From NCBI RefSeq assembly GCF_022539665.2, contig NC_081338.1:8048446-8112445 (forward strand): a stretch of 64,000 bases of DNA. The letters run 5' to 3'. Under the pieces are notes generated by a model. The model saw nothing but the letters and a program-made list of their open reading frames with translations, did no database searches and was not told the DNA's origin. This document shows positions 55,948 through 64,000 of the stretch, piece after piece; the first letter of the stretch is position 1; each line of letters starts with the position of its first letter. The position numbers and the translations under genes were made by a program. The DNA comes from Daphnia carinata. Its lineage: Eukaryota; Arthropoda; Branchiopoda; Diplostraca; Daphniidae.

Positions 55948-56019
55948 GGGGAAGTAGCTCAGATGGTAGAGCGCTCGCTTAGTATGTCAGAAGTACGCTG
56001 ATCGATACCCTGATCTCCA
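55948..56019 (+). tRNA. tRNA-Ala pseudogene with altered anticodon (AGT)
   Basis: GGGGAAGTAGCTCAGATGGT, AGAGCGCTCGCTTAGTATG and GATCTCCA follow tRNA-Ala closely. The anticodon loop reads TTAGTAT (AGT, threonine) instead of TTAGCAT (AGC), and the 3' strand of the anticodon stem is broken (TCAG for CGAG). It follows the tRNA-Pro unit, as at 61.4 kb. Very unlikely to be functional. Confidence 0.75.
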
Positions 56020-56480
56020 ACACATCAAACAGTAGCGGAAGCCAAGGCGCAAGCTACACTTTACGAGATCAGCCCAATAGGATCTTCGGCCACATGTCGT
56101 CCTATCAGGATAAATGAGGGAGCTTCAACGAGTAGAGCAGCGCAACCCCCATCAAACTTCCGCCTCGAGAACCATTCTTCTGAGCAGTATAAAACTTGTC
56201 ACTTAGCTTTTCCGGGAGCCTTTGGTGGGTAGCTTTCCCGTTTTTTGATGCCTGGTTGAAGGTAACAAAGGAACCATGGATTTTGCCAACAATCTCTTCG
56301 GGGCATTAATTGGAATTTCTGTCTGAACCCATCCAAAGCTCTATTCCCCTAAATTCAGTAGCAAATTTGTCTCAATGGGAGTTATGTAACTTAGAGGTGA
56401 ATCCCTCTTTAATAAGGTGGAAATCGTACAACAAACAATCCGGGCTTTGGTAGTGGGCTGTTTTTAATTCCAAAGAAAAT

Positions 56481-57009
56481 GTGGGGGGGGGGGGCTTTCG
56501 TCTTATCATTAACTTAAGAGGATTAAAAAAATTTCTAATTTCGCGGCATTTTAAGATGGAAGGGATTGATACACTACGTCACATTGTCAGAAAAGGGGAC
56601 TGGTTTACAAAACTTGACCTTAAGGATGCGTACTTAACCGTTCCCATTCATTCAGATTTCAGAAAATTTAATTTAATAAATTTGTTTTAAATTGGAAGAA
56701 AAGTTTTTTGAATTTATTAGTATGCCTTTCGGATTGGCCTGCGCACCCCGAGCCTTTACAAAGTTGCTAAAACTCGTTGTAGCATTTCTTAGACGGGCGG
56801 GAATTAGAGTAGTCATATACTTAGACGACACTTTGATACTGAATTCGTCAGAGAAAATGGCATGGGAAGGAGTAAAGACAGTAAGGGCATTGTTGGAATC
56901 CCTGGGTTTTGTAATAAGTGGGAAGAAATCTATAGAAGAGAGCTGTCAATCTATAGAGTACATAGGTTACATCATTCGTTCCATACCTATGTCATTCTCA
57001 CTCACATAA
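56481..57009 (+). pseudogene. DIRS reverse transcriptase
   Basis: Two frames read GGFRLIINLRGLKKFL, WFTKLDLKDAYLTVPIH (motif A), then FISMPFGLACAPRAFTKLLK (motif B) and IRVVIYLDDTLILN (motif C, YLDD intact). A TAA after NLINLF at about 56688 splits the two parts, and a G13 run at the start probably shifts the frame from the upstream coding part. Confidence 0.9.
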
Positions 57010-57122
57010 GAGAAAGTTGAGGACATATGAGGTCTATGTAAGAAGGCTCGTAGGTCAGGGCAATTCTCATTAAGGGAAATCGCAACTCTGCTTGGTAATT
57101 TTAACTAGGCAACGCCAGCTGT

Positions 57123-57825
57123 TTGTTTCGCCCAAGCCCACTACAGAAATATCCAGGCACTACAATTGGAATTGCCAAGGGAAACCTAAATTGCCAGGTA
57201 TCCCTTACTCCGGAAGCTAAAGAGGACTTGGGTTGGTGGTATCGGCATGCAAACTTTTTGACGGAAAACCAATATCACAGGCCAGCCTCTCCCTTACCAT
57301 TTTTTTCGATGCATCCAAGTCTGGATGGAGGGCGGTGTGGGAGAATGTTAAAACGGGCGGCCCTTGGACTATGAGGGAAAGTGAATATCACATAAACGAG
57401 TCGGAATTTTTGGCCGCACTGAAAGGCTTAGAATGCTTTACGTCATCAAGCCGAGCAACAGAGGTGGAATTGAGGTTGGGTCATACTTCAGCGGTTAGCT
57501 ACATAACCGGTTGGGAGGCTGCAATTCGGCCGCATTATGCTCCGTATTAATGCGCATCGCCACTTGGTGTGTATCAAGAAAACTTGAAGTACACGCAACC
57601 ATTGTGCCCGGCACAGCTAATGATTTGGCCGATAGAATCCAGGAGACTGTTGGCGGAGACTGGAAGCTGTCAACAATGGCATTCCAATCGATTCCCTCAG
57701 TTTGGGACATGGAGGTCCATCTGTTTGCCAGCGATTGGAACCACCAGCAAGTCACGTTTGTGAGTTGGTTTCCTCAACCGAATGCCTGGAAGACAGACGC
57801 ATTCTCGATGAACTCGCGGGCCTAA
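57123..57825 (+). pseudogene. DIRS RNase H-like region
   Basis: Frames contain IFFDASKSGWRAVWENVKTG, ESEYHINESEFLAALKGLEC (D and E of the RNase H fold) and, in another frame, VHATIVPGTANDLADRIQET and MEVHLFASDWNHQQVTFVSW, a stretch typical of DIRS Pol. One frame change occurs at about 57.5 kb. Confidence 0.85.
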
Positions 57826-57839
57826 AAGGATATGCCTTC

Positions 57840-59026
57840 CTACCGTTCGGTCTGATCCCGATGTGCATTTCGAAGATAATCAAGAGCCAAGCTTCAGTGG
57901 TGCTGACTACCCCGTATTGGCCAAACCAGGCCTGGTTTCCTAGCCTGCTGAGGCTGGTAACAGACATCCAGAGACTTGTGAAGCCCGACATATACCTGTT
58001 GACGTCACCGTTGGGGGAATGCCATCCGTTGACACAGAACGGCTCGATTCGGCTAATCGCGTGGAGACTCTCCGGAATTGCCTCCGAAGCCAGGGCCTTC
58101 CGCCAGAGGTTACTGAACTTCTCTTGGCAGCCACGCGTGAAATTCACATGTGGCATACCAGTCGACCTGGAGCGCATGGCGTAAATGGTGCCACCGAAGG
58201 GATGCTAATCCTTTGTCAGTTGGCGTTATAGAAGTCCTTAGATTCCTGAGGGATTCGTTCAAACAGGGTATGAGTTACAGCTCGATCAATATTTACTGCT
58301 CGCTGCTGTCGTCAACTCTAAAAGTAGCCCCATCCGGTTTGTCGGGTGTGGGCAAACACCCTTTAATAACCTGTCTTCTTAAGGGAATGTACAACAGTCA
58401 ACCGACGCTTCCGAAATATACCTATACCTGGGATCCAGCACTGGTGTTTGACCATTTTAAAGCTACAGAAACTAAAGCCCCTTCTCTTCTTATGTTAGCG
58501 CGTAGGCTTGTAACACTGTTGGCATCACAACATTGTTACGCTGTGGGGAGTTAGCGTCAGTTCAAGCACACTCCATCGTTATTTCGCAATCGGAAGCCTC
58601 GTTTGAGCTGGGAAAACCAAGAAAGTCACAGCATCCTGGTACCTTAAAGAGAATTTCAATCGCAGTCTGGCGTCGGAACGTCGCTATCTGTCCAGTAGCC
58701 TGTCTTAAGGCTTAACTTACGAAAACAGAGTCTGCAAGGGGAGCCAAGAATGTCCCATACCTCTTCATTGGCTCAAATAGAAAACACAAGCCGGTTTCCA
58801 GCTCGACAATAGGTCGATGGATCAATTAAAAGAAGCTGGTGTGGACACCAGTACCTTCTCGGCCCACTCAACAAGAGGGGCTGTGGCATCGAAAGCCGCG
58901 GTATCAGGTGTTAACATCCAGTCCATCTTAAACCACGGCCATTGGGAGAACGAATCTACTTTTGCAAAATTCTATCGTCGTGAAAAGAAGCAGCAGGATC
59001 AATTTGGATCTGCGATTTGTTATTGA
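57840..59026 (+). pseudogene. DIRS tyrosine recombinase
   Basis: Several frames together carry an N-terminal SAM-like part (STWSAWRKWCHRRDANPLSV, VIEVLRFLRDSFKQGMSYSS) and the catalytic part: LLRCGELASVQ (first Arg), FSAHSTRGAVASKAAVSGVN (H-x-x-R), LNHGHW and the nucleophile Tyr in FAKFYRR near the C-terminus. All catalytic positions are still encoded, but a frameshift at about 58.53 kb and a TAA after CLKA (58713) break the gene. Confidence 0.88.
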
Positions 59027-59338
59027 GTTCAAGAGTAATCAGTTAGTTAGAGGCTTCTGTGTTATCACATACTTCTGTGTTGTCACAGGCTTCTGCATTG
59101 AATACAGGTAATTCAATTGTTAAATGATAACTGTGCAAACATTTAATTATAATATATATAGATATACGAAAATACCTTAAAAAGAAAAGTTGCAGGGAGT
59201 ATCAATCAGCGTGGTGTATTATAGCAGACGACAGAGTAGAAGAACGATATAGCAAAAGACGGCCGGTCACCATCCCACACAGCACACTGCTGTCCTTTAG
59301 ACGACAATTTTTGGTCCTCATTGGACCACTAGGACGTA

Positions 59339-59971
59339 CAGTATCCTTCAGAAAAAAGAGGCACCCCCCCGGTCGCCAAAAATAAAATAATATATTACTA
59401 GCGCTAGATGGCATTTAATTTTTGCAACATGTAAACAAAAAAAGTATGCGTTTTTTTTTGTTGGTTTGTTTTGACGGCAAAATTCCAGACGGTTTGCCGA
59501 TTTCCGATGTTTTTTGTAATTTTGCTTCGAGCAAAAAAAAGAAAACTGAAAATTTGAGAAGTCTGGAGAAAGGCACACATTGTCTGAATCGTCACCTTTT
59601 CCCAACCTCTGTTTGCATTTTAAAATCGCCTGTGGCCAATAAGTTTTCCTAATATTTCCTGCGGGTAGGAATACGACAACGGAAAATTTGGAATAAAAAG
59701 TGAGGTTGGGAAAAGGTGACGATTCAGACAATGTGTGCCTTTCTCCAGACTTCTCAAATTTTCAGTTTTCTTTATTTTGCTCGAAGCAAAATTACAGAAA
59801 ACATCGGAAATCGGCAAACCGTCTGGAATTTTGCCATCAAAACAAACAAACAAAAAAAAACGCATGCTTTTTTTGTTTACATGTTGCAAAAATTGAATGC
59901 CATCTAGCGCTAGTAATATATTATTTTATTTTGGGCGACCGGGGGGTGCCTCTTTTTTCTGGAGGATACTG
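59339..59971. mobile_element. Foldback MITE with 270-bp arms, TA target
   Basis: A nearly perfect palindrome. The left arm (59339-59609) starts CAGTATCCTTCAGAAAAAAG and is the reverse complement of the right arm (59702-59971), with a 92-base centre. TA flanks both ends (59337-59338 and 59972-59973). Size, CAG ends and TA target fit a non-autonomous Tc1/mariner/pogo-superfamily element. Its ends differ from the Tigger element at 51.7 kb, so another transposase must have moved it. Similar short ORFs on both arms are a by-product of the palindrome. Confidence 0.88.
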
Positions 59972-60146
59972 TACATAAGACGCGGTGAAATTCATAAATG
60001 GCGTGTTTTGGCTGCCTTCTGCACATCTAGATGTCCAGCAGAAACGGAGCCCGTGGGCATCTTTTACCAGTCGTCCACAATAAGTTTAAGCGGTGAACTG
60101 GACCACTTTTGGACCGCTTAATAATATAATTTTAAAATATGTGGAT

Positions 60147-60212
60147 GTGGCTGGTATCGAACTCGGGTCTCCCGCATCACAGTCGTACGCTCTTTCCACT
60201 TGACCATACTAC
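60147..60212 (-). tRNA. tRNA-like or SINE-head sequence
   Basis: The minus strand reads TATGGTCAAGTGGAAAGAGC (D-arm/A-box like) and ACCCGAGTTCGATACC (B-box like). The T-stem and acceptor do not pair properly and no convincing anticodon arm forms, so it is a degraded tRNA or the promoter part of a tRNA-derived SINE. Confidence 0.35.
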
Positions 60213-60214
60213 AC

Positions 60215-60942
60215 TTACAAAACTCACAATTTTCAAGCAATACAATAGAAACATAGTAAAATACTTAAGTTTTTTTTCGACAACAGGTCACAAAAAAAAT
60301 TTTTAAACATAAAGTTAAAGTCGAAATTAAGTTAGACCTTCGATCCTTTAAATGTAATTATACAAATTAGGCTAATTTTTTTAGATTTTGAAACTTAATC
60401 ATGGTTTGTAAATATTTTAAGAAAATGAATTATTTGAGGTAATAGTCCTATAATAACTAATGCTTGTTTTGATCATTTTTGTGCTAAATAAAATATATTT
60501 TTCTAACTCCCTCGTTTCATGAAATTTACATATCAATTTACTTACTATTTTAGTTGCAAAGAATAAAATTTGAACATTCTACGTTTGAATTTCATGTATG
60601 TCAAAACTGGCAACACAGGATTTGGCCAAATGTGGGACTAAAGAAGTCAGGAAAAGATGTTGTGATTTTCCTAGACAACAACGGTCGCTGAAGCACATCT
60701 ATTAGCGCGCCTATATCGGTCCCGTTCTGGTTGTCCTAGTGGGACGGATTTAGGATGTCTTCTGGCTTACAATTGTTGTCTGGGATAGAGTGGTAGATAA
60801 CTCCCTCTAACGTCACTCTTGTATAAGTGTTCTAACTCTAACATAGGAGTGTTAATCAACGCCATCTGTTTGTCATTTATTTACGTTTGGTGAAACTCCA
60901 ACACGATTCTCGGAGATGAGGAATCTTCTCGAGCTCCCCGAA
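60215..60942. other. AT-rich spacer, nothing recognised
   Basis: About 730 bases between the tRNA-like sequence and the second MITE. AT-rich to about 60600, then mixed. No coding or RNA feature seen. Confidence 0.6.
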
Positions 60943-61141
60943 CGTAGCTCGCGACGGACAATTGGAATTGTCTCTAACTGGAAATAAAAAGGCCTGAGTT
61001 TGGAAAAGGTGGGCGTATACCCTCGTTAAAATTTTTTGTTAGCCCTGCTGAAAAGTAGCTAGTACATCAAGGTCAACACCACCCCAGTTAATGTCTTCAT
61101 TTCCATTTAAAGACAATCCCAATTGTCCGTCGCGAGCTACG
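60943..61141. mobile_element. Small MITE with about 43-bp inverted repeats
   Basis: The left arm (60943-60985) starts CGTAGCTCGCGACGGACAAT, and the right arm (61099-61141) ends with its reverse complement, with a few mismatches (for example GGAATTGTC against GACAATCCC). The central 113 bases are unrelated and have no ORF. No clear target duplication was seen, so superfamily is unassigned. Confidence 0.75.
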
Positions 61142-61302
61142 CTCGCTATATCAATTTGCAATTCTTGTGCTAGCCGTCCCTTCAATAACGTATTTCCTGC
61201 GGCCAAGAGAGGCTTTGTTGAAAAACTTGCCAGGACAAATCAAGCATTTTCAGCTCTGGCTTGTTGTAGCTGTAATTTTATGGACGCTAAAGTTTGATAT
61301 GT

Positions 61303-61374
61303 TGCTCATTGGCCTAGTAGTATGATTCTCGCTTAGGGTGCGAAAGGTTCCGGGTTCAGTTCCCGAATGAACCC
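61303..61374 (+). tRNA. tRNA-Pro (AGG), slightly degenerate
   Basis: A 72-base sequence with D-arm GGCCTAGTAGTATGATT, anticodon arm CTCGCTTAGGGTGCGAA (anticodon AGG) and T-arm CCGGGTTCAGTTCCCGAA. The acceptor shows mismatches (5' TGCTCAT against 3' ATGAACC), and the T-loop has GTTCAGT instead of GTTCGAT, so it may be a pseudogene. It is the most complete tRNA in the window. Confidence 0.75.
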
Positions 61375-61403
61375 ATATTAAGTGTGATAGTTGTTGAACA
61401 CAC

Positions 61404-61476
61404 AGGGATGGAACTCAGATGGTAGAGCGTTCGCTTAGCATGCGAGAAGTAGGGTGACCGATGCCCAGGATCTCCA
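61404..61476 (+). tRNA. tRNA-Ala (AGC), degenerate
   Basis: The D-arm (AACTCAGATGGTAGAGCG) and anticodon arm (TCGCTTAGCATGCGA, anticodon AGC) are intact. The T-arm is eroded (GTGACCGATGCCC in place of GGATCGATACCC) and the acceptor mismatched. It lies 29 bases after tRNA-Pro, same strand, as in the unit at 55.9 kb. Confidence 0.75.
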
Positions 61477-61638
61477 GCACCTTCATACATGTTTAAATGA
61501 ATATTTCCCAGTTATTAGTCGAATGTTGGCAATGGCAGAGATTATAGGCAAGCTTGAAAGTTGATGCTTTTTCTGACAAAAGAGATCATTTCGATTTTTT
61601 CAAAAAGGACACTATATACTACTCATAGATTGGTGATG

Positions 61639-61695
61639 TTCCCATACTGGTAATCGAACCCAAGCCTCCTGGGTGAAAACCAGGTATCCTAGCCA
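61639..61695 (-). tRNA. tRNA-Glu (TTC) 3' part, truncated
   Basis: The complement of a tRNA-Glu from the 3' end to GGCTAGGATACC, anticodon TTC. It breaks in the D-arm and continues directly into LINE reverse-transcriptase sequence. The spacer to the preceding tRNA-Ala is the same as between tRNA-Ala and tRNA-Glu at 51.4-51.6 kb. Confidence 0.8.
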
Positions 61696-62012
61696 GGTCT
61701 GCTGTTGACGGCCGAGCAGGACAGACGTCCAGACGTTCTCTCCCAATACCAGGAGACCTCCGGCGCCTCCTGGAGGACATTTATTCGGGAAATCGGTTGG
61801 ATTTTGTCGTTGGCAAAGAATCCGTCCGCATTTCTACGACAGCAGGTGTTCGCTAGGGTGACGCTCTTAGTGCTCCTATTTTTAACCTGGCTTCCGAGAC
61901 CCTCGTCAGGGCCAACATAAACCCTTGATTTTTATATTTGGATCGCTCGTCAAAACCACGGCATATGCTGACGACATTGCCGTGGTCACAAATTCTCCTG
62001 ACGAGCTCCAAA
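61696..62012 (+). pseudogene. LINE reverse transcriptase fragment
   Basis: Reads LEDIYSGNRLDFVVGKES, then GVR-stop-GDALSAPIFNLASETL (motif B region with CAG changed to TAG) and VKTTAYADDIAVVTNSPDEL (motif C, YADD). A short frame or deletion gap lies between the two. It is a different LINE lineage from the 42.5 kb copy, judged by the AYADD and GDALSAP motifs. Both ends are truncated. Confidence 0.85.
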
Positions 62013-62375
62013 ATATTTAGACATTTTATCCCCTTATCCCCGTGGACAGTTCTATTTGGAGTGTTAGGTGTGGCAGAGTGAATACACTGAGTGCAGTTCG
62101 CTTGAGCAACAACTTAGAGAATTACCACAGTGCCTGTCACAATTGATGGAGAAGCATGTTGTAAGGACTACTATGAACTTAAAGTTAAAAATAAGTTACT
62201 TAAGTTAGTTCGCATATTGTTCATGTTGTTTCCCCCCCTCCGCCCCCCCCCCCCCAATGACGGTCTTATCTCTTGTTTCGTTTTTTATTACCTTCTTCCG
62301 CACAACGGGGTGTGAACGATAGGACGTAAATCAGTTGACCTCGCTTCTCGTGTGACACTTTTATTTCTTTTATGA

Positions 62376-62434
62376 CCCCACGCCAAACGTTAGCATCCCC
62401 ACGCCAACTTTAGCGTCCTCAAGCTAAAGCGTGG
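62376..62434 (+). promoter_or_regulatory. Direct repeats and palindrome upstream of TATA box
   Basis: Two tandem 21-base copies starting CCCCACGCCAA (62376 and 62397). The second pairs with GCTAAAGCGTGG (62423-62434) to form an interrupted palindrome. A further CCCACGCC lies after the TATA box. The layout suggests a transcription-factor-binding promoter of the retrotransposon LTR. Confidence 0.55.
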
Positions 62435-62441
62435 TATAAAA
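62435..62441 (+). promoter_or_regulatory. TATA box (TATAAAA), probable LTR promoter
   Basis: TATAAAA directly abuts the palindrome GCTAAAGCGTGG. It lies about 1.3 kb upstream of a gag start on the same strand, so it is most likely the promoter in the left LTR of the gypsy-type element. LTR borders could not be defined because the second LTR is outside the window. Confidence 0.55.
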
Positions 62442-62464
62442 CCCACGCCTGAGCTGTGCCTTTT

Positions 62465-63250
62465 TTTTAGTCATTTTGCAACCTGCCATTCGGGTAGTCG
62501 ACCACCTAGCAAAGACCACGATCCGGACCTACACCGCCCTCCATTCTTCCAATGCCTCGCCACCGCACCTCTCGACACCGCCTCCCCAGAGCCATGGCTC
62601 CCGCGTAAGTAATAACTCGTGTTCACCCTTCTTATCTTTCCTAAACAGTTGTTCTCTTCATATCCGGGCAGCCGACGTGACTGTCTGACGGATCACAACC
62701 AATATAACTATGTACCACCCACAAAGTACCAGAATATTAGACTAAGCAACTAACCTGACAGTCGTCAGTCATTCGTGTGCGCAGTGATCCCCCAGTTGCG
62801 TCAGACGTCACTGGGTCTCGATTATTACAATGTCGAACCCCTTGAGAGCTTCTTACTTTTGATCCCGGGTTGGTCAATCTTATTTTCCCTTAATTTTGTT
62901 CATCACTCCGCGCCATTTCACATACCAATCATCAGTACACCGCCTTGGAATTTTTTTCTTTTTTCTGCAATTGGGACCAATAGTAACCATCAAAGTGAGA
63001 GCTTCTTTTTGATTTTGGAAGGTTTTTTTTATTTTTTCGTAGCTACTTTATTTTCCTTTATTTTTTTTTAGTATTAACATTTTCAATTATGCTTTGTCCC
63101 CTCATCCTTGAGAGACAAGTCTATTTGAGTTTCCCAGTATTTTTTTTTCTCTATTTCGTTGCCATTGCAAGTATATTAGGGGAATTAACGGATTTGATAA
63201 GCAAGAGCTAGAGGCCAAGATAGATATTCTCGTTTCAACGTTTCTGTTCC
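62465..63250 (+). other. Probable LTR R/U5 and leader of gypsy-type element
   Basis: No gene is recognised. The sequence is T- and C-rich with long T-runs near 62950-63070 and 63138-63152. It lies between the TATA box and the gag region. A primer-binding site was not identified with confidence. Confidence 0.4.
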
Positions 63251-63251
63251 G

Positions 63252-63771
63252 TTGGATTTTAACCAAATCATCAGAAAACGCTCTTCATCGCACATAGTTC
63301 CTTGCTTCATTACCGAATTTCGATTTCCCGATACAATTGATAATAGACCGGACGAAGCTGTGAAGAAAATTAGTGATAACTATAACGGATCGTTACATCT
63401 CACCTCTCGATCGAACTCACTCCTCAAGAGAGTGCAACGTTGGGATAATACGAATTGGTAAGTAGGCAATCAGGAAGATACCCTACGTGCGGCCGTGCGC
63501 CAAGTAGACGTTTCATCCAGAATAATATGTCCAGTCTGAACTGTCAGAAATAAAAGTGGTGAACCAAGTGCCGCCGACAAAATCAAGAGACATAGTGACA
63601 CCGCGGAAAAATAGGAAGTACTTGACAATAGTAATAACTTTAACGTGGTAGCGATCACGCGTGACAGTTCGACAGTAACCTCAGAAGAAACTAGTGAATT
63701 GGAGGTCGCAACAGCCAACGAGGCACGAAATCCGACACCGGTACAACTTCGTTCGAATTACCACACGTGAC
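63252..63771 (+). pseudogene. Protein-like frame upstream of gag, with in-frame stops
   Basis: The frame (same frame as gag) reads DFNQIIRKRSSSHIVPCFIT, EFRFPDTIDNRPDEAVKKIS and ends RWDNTNW before a TAA (63459). It then continues with QEDTLRAAVRQVDVSSRIIC to a TGA, TVRNKSGEPSAADKIKRHSD to a TAG, and VVAITRDSSTVTSEETSELE to a TGA just before the gag ATG. No family was recognised. It could be an N-terminal gag extension that has decayed, a separate leader ORF, or coincidence. Confidence 0.35.
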
Positions 63772-63779
63772 CCAGCAAC

Positions 63780-64000
63780 ATGGCGGTAAGCGTTCAAAAA
63801 TTCAAAGCACCGCCGATTTTTTCGGCAAAACCGCAAGAAGTCTTGGACTCGTTAGAACGTTTTGAGCTAGTGGCAGTTTACAATGGATGGTCAAATGCAG
63901 ACCAAACCCGGAATTTTGTGATGCATTTGGAAGGGGCAGCCAGAAAATGGTTTATGGTACATCCCCACCCTAATCACTGGGATGATCTTGCGTCCCGCCC
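63780..64000 (+). CDS. Ty3/gypsy-type gag, 5' part (runs off window)
   Basis: Starts at ATG 63780 (context CAACATGG) and stays open to the window end, 73 codons. It reads MAVSVQKFKAPPIFSAKPQE, FELVAVYNGWSNADQTRNFV and MHLEGAARKWFMVHPHPNHW. The MHLEGAARKWF segment is the core of the retrotransposon gag family (Retrotrans_gag) of Ty3/gypsy elements. No stop or frameshift is seen, so it may be a young copy. Downstream protease and Pol are expected outside the window. Confidence 0.8.
   Translation, partial: MAVSVQKFKAPPIFSAKPQEVLDSLERFELVAVYNGWSNADQTRNFVMHLEGAARKWFMVHPHPNHWDDLASR

Larger units (their letters stand above)
56040..59105 (+). mobile_element. DIRS-like tyrosine-recombinase retrotransposon, decayed
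   Basis: The plus strand encodes RT, an RNase H-like region and a tyrosine recombinase in the order typical of DIRS elements. It lacks an integrase and LTRs. Several frameshifts and stops interrupt it. The coding similarity starts at about 56.2 kb (FDAWLKVTKEPWIL) and ends with the recombinase stop at 59026. Three imperfect copies of CTTCTGTGTTGTCACAGG follow at about 59055-59105 and may belong to the terminal repeats. Exact ends were not found. Family knowledge: DIRS elements integrate by a circular intermediate and make no target duplication. Confidence 0.88.

Noticed and set aside
59422-59907. Near-identical ORFs on both strands in the foldback element
   Set aside because: They are explained fully by the palindrome and have no known domain.
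63470-63718. Minus-strand 82-codon ORF near the window end
   Set aside because: It is antisense to the protein-like frame upstream of gag and has no start context or motif.

Overview
The window looks like nuclear DNA of an arthropod, most likely a crustacean (a Daphnia-like cladoceran is my best guess). Coding sequence is split into short exons with GT/AG introns, base composition is moderately AT-rich, and mobile elements of several eukaryotic classes are present (BEL/Pao, Ty3/gypsy, DIRS, LINE, pogo/Tigger, MITEs). No bacterial or organellar gene organisation is seen. The species guess is inference.

Positions 1-28177, minus strand, hold the 5' half of one host gene: the sodium-activated, SLO2-family potassium channel (slo2; vertebrate KCNT1/KCNT2, Slack/Slick). 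Thirteen consecutive shared exons could be placed by splice sites, reading phase and family similarity. They carry S1-S6, the pore with the GYGD filter, and much of the first RCK domain. The gene continues past position 1. Three separate candidate first exons (9.6, 14.3 and 28.0 kb) all end in the same phase and would all complete the same arginine codon at the first shared exon, so the gene probably has several promoters giving different cytoplasmic N-termini. The roughly 18 kb of 5' introns hold low-complexity tracts, a pyrimidine-rich TGCCCGTC repeat and two orphan small ORFs. From 28.2 to 38 kb I recognise no gene.

Positions 38-64 kb are a mobile-element graveyard built on an old tRNA gene cluster. 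In order: a decayed Pao-like element lacking its reverse transcriptase (38.2-42.5 kb, minus); a 5'-truncated LINE (42.5-44.2 kb, plus) with a 3' hairpin; a structurally complete BEL/Pao element (44251-50331, minus) with near-identical LTRs and a 6-bp target duplication, inserted beside the LINE; a pogo/Tigger DNA transposon (51676-55319) that splits a tRNA-Glu gene exactly at a TA dinucleotide; broken tRNA-Phe, tRNA-Pro and tRNA-Ala genes; a DIRS element with reverse transcriptase, RNase H and tyrosine recombinase (about 56.0-59.1 kb, plus); a long foldback MITE (59339-59971); a second MITE (60943-61141); another tRNA-Pro/Ala/Glu group whose tRNA-Glu is cut by a LINE fragment; and the start of a Ty3/gypsy-type element (TATA box at 62435, gag from 63780) that runs off the window.

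I do not see a new defence system, operon or CRISPR-like structure. The most informative observations are the interchangeable first exons of slo2, the tRNA cluster dismantled by several different elements, and the odd in-frame stop-interrupted frame upstream of the final gag gene.
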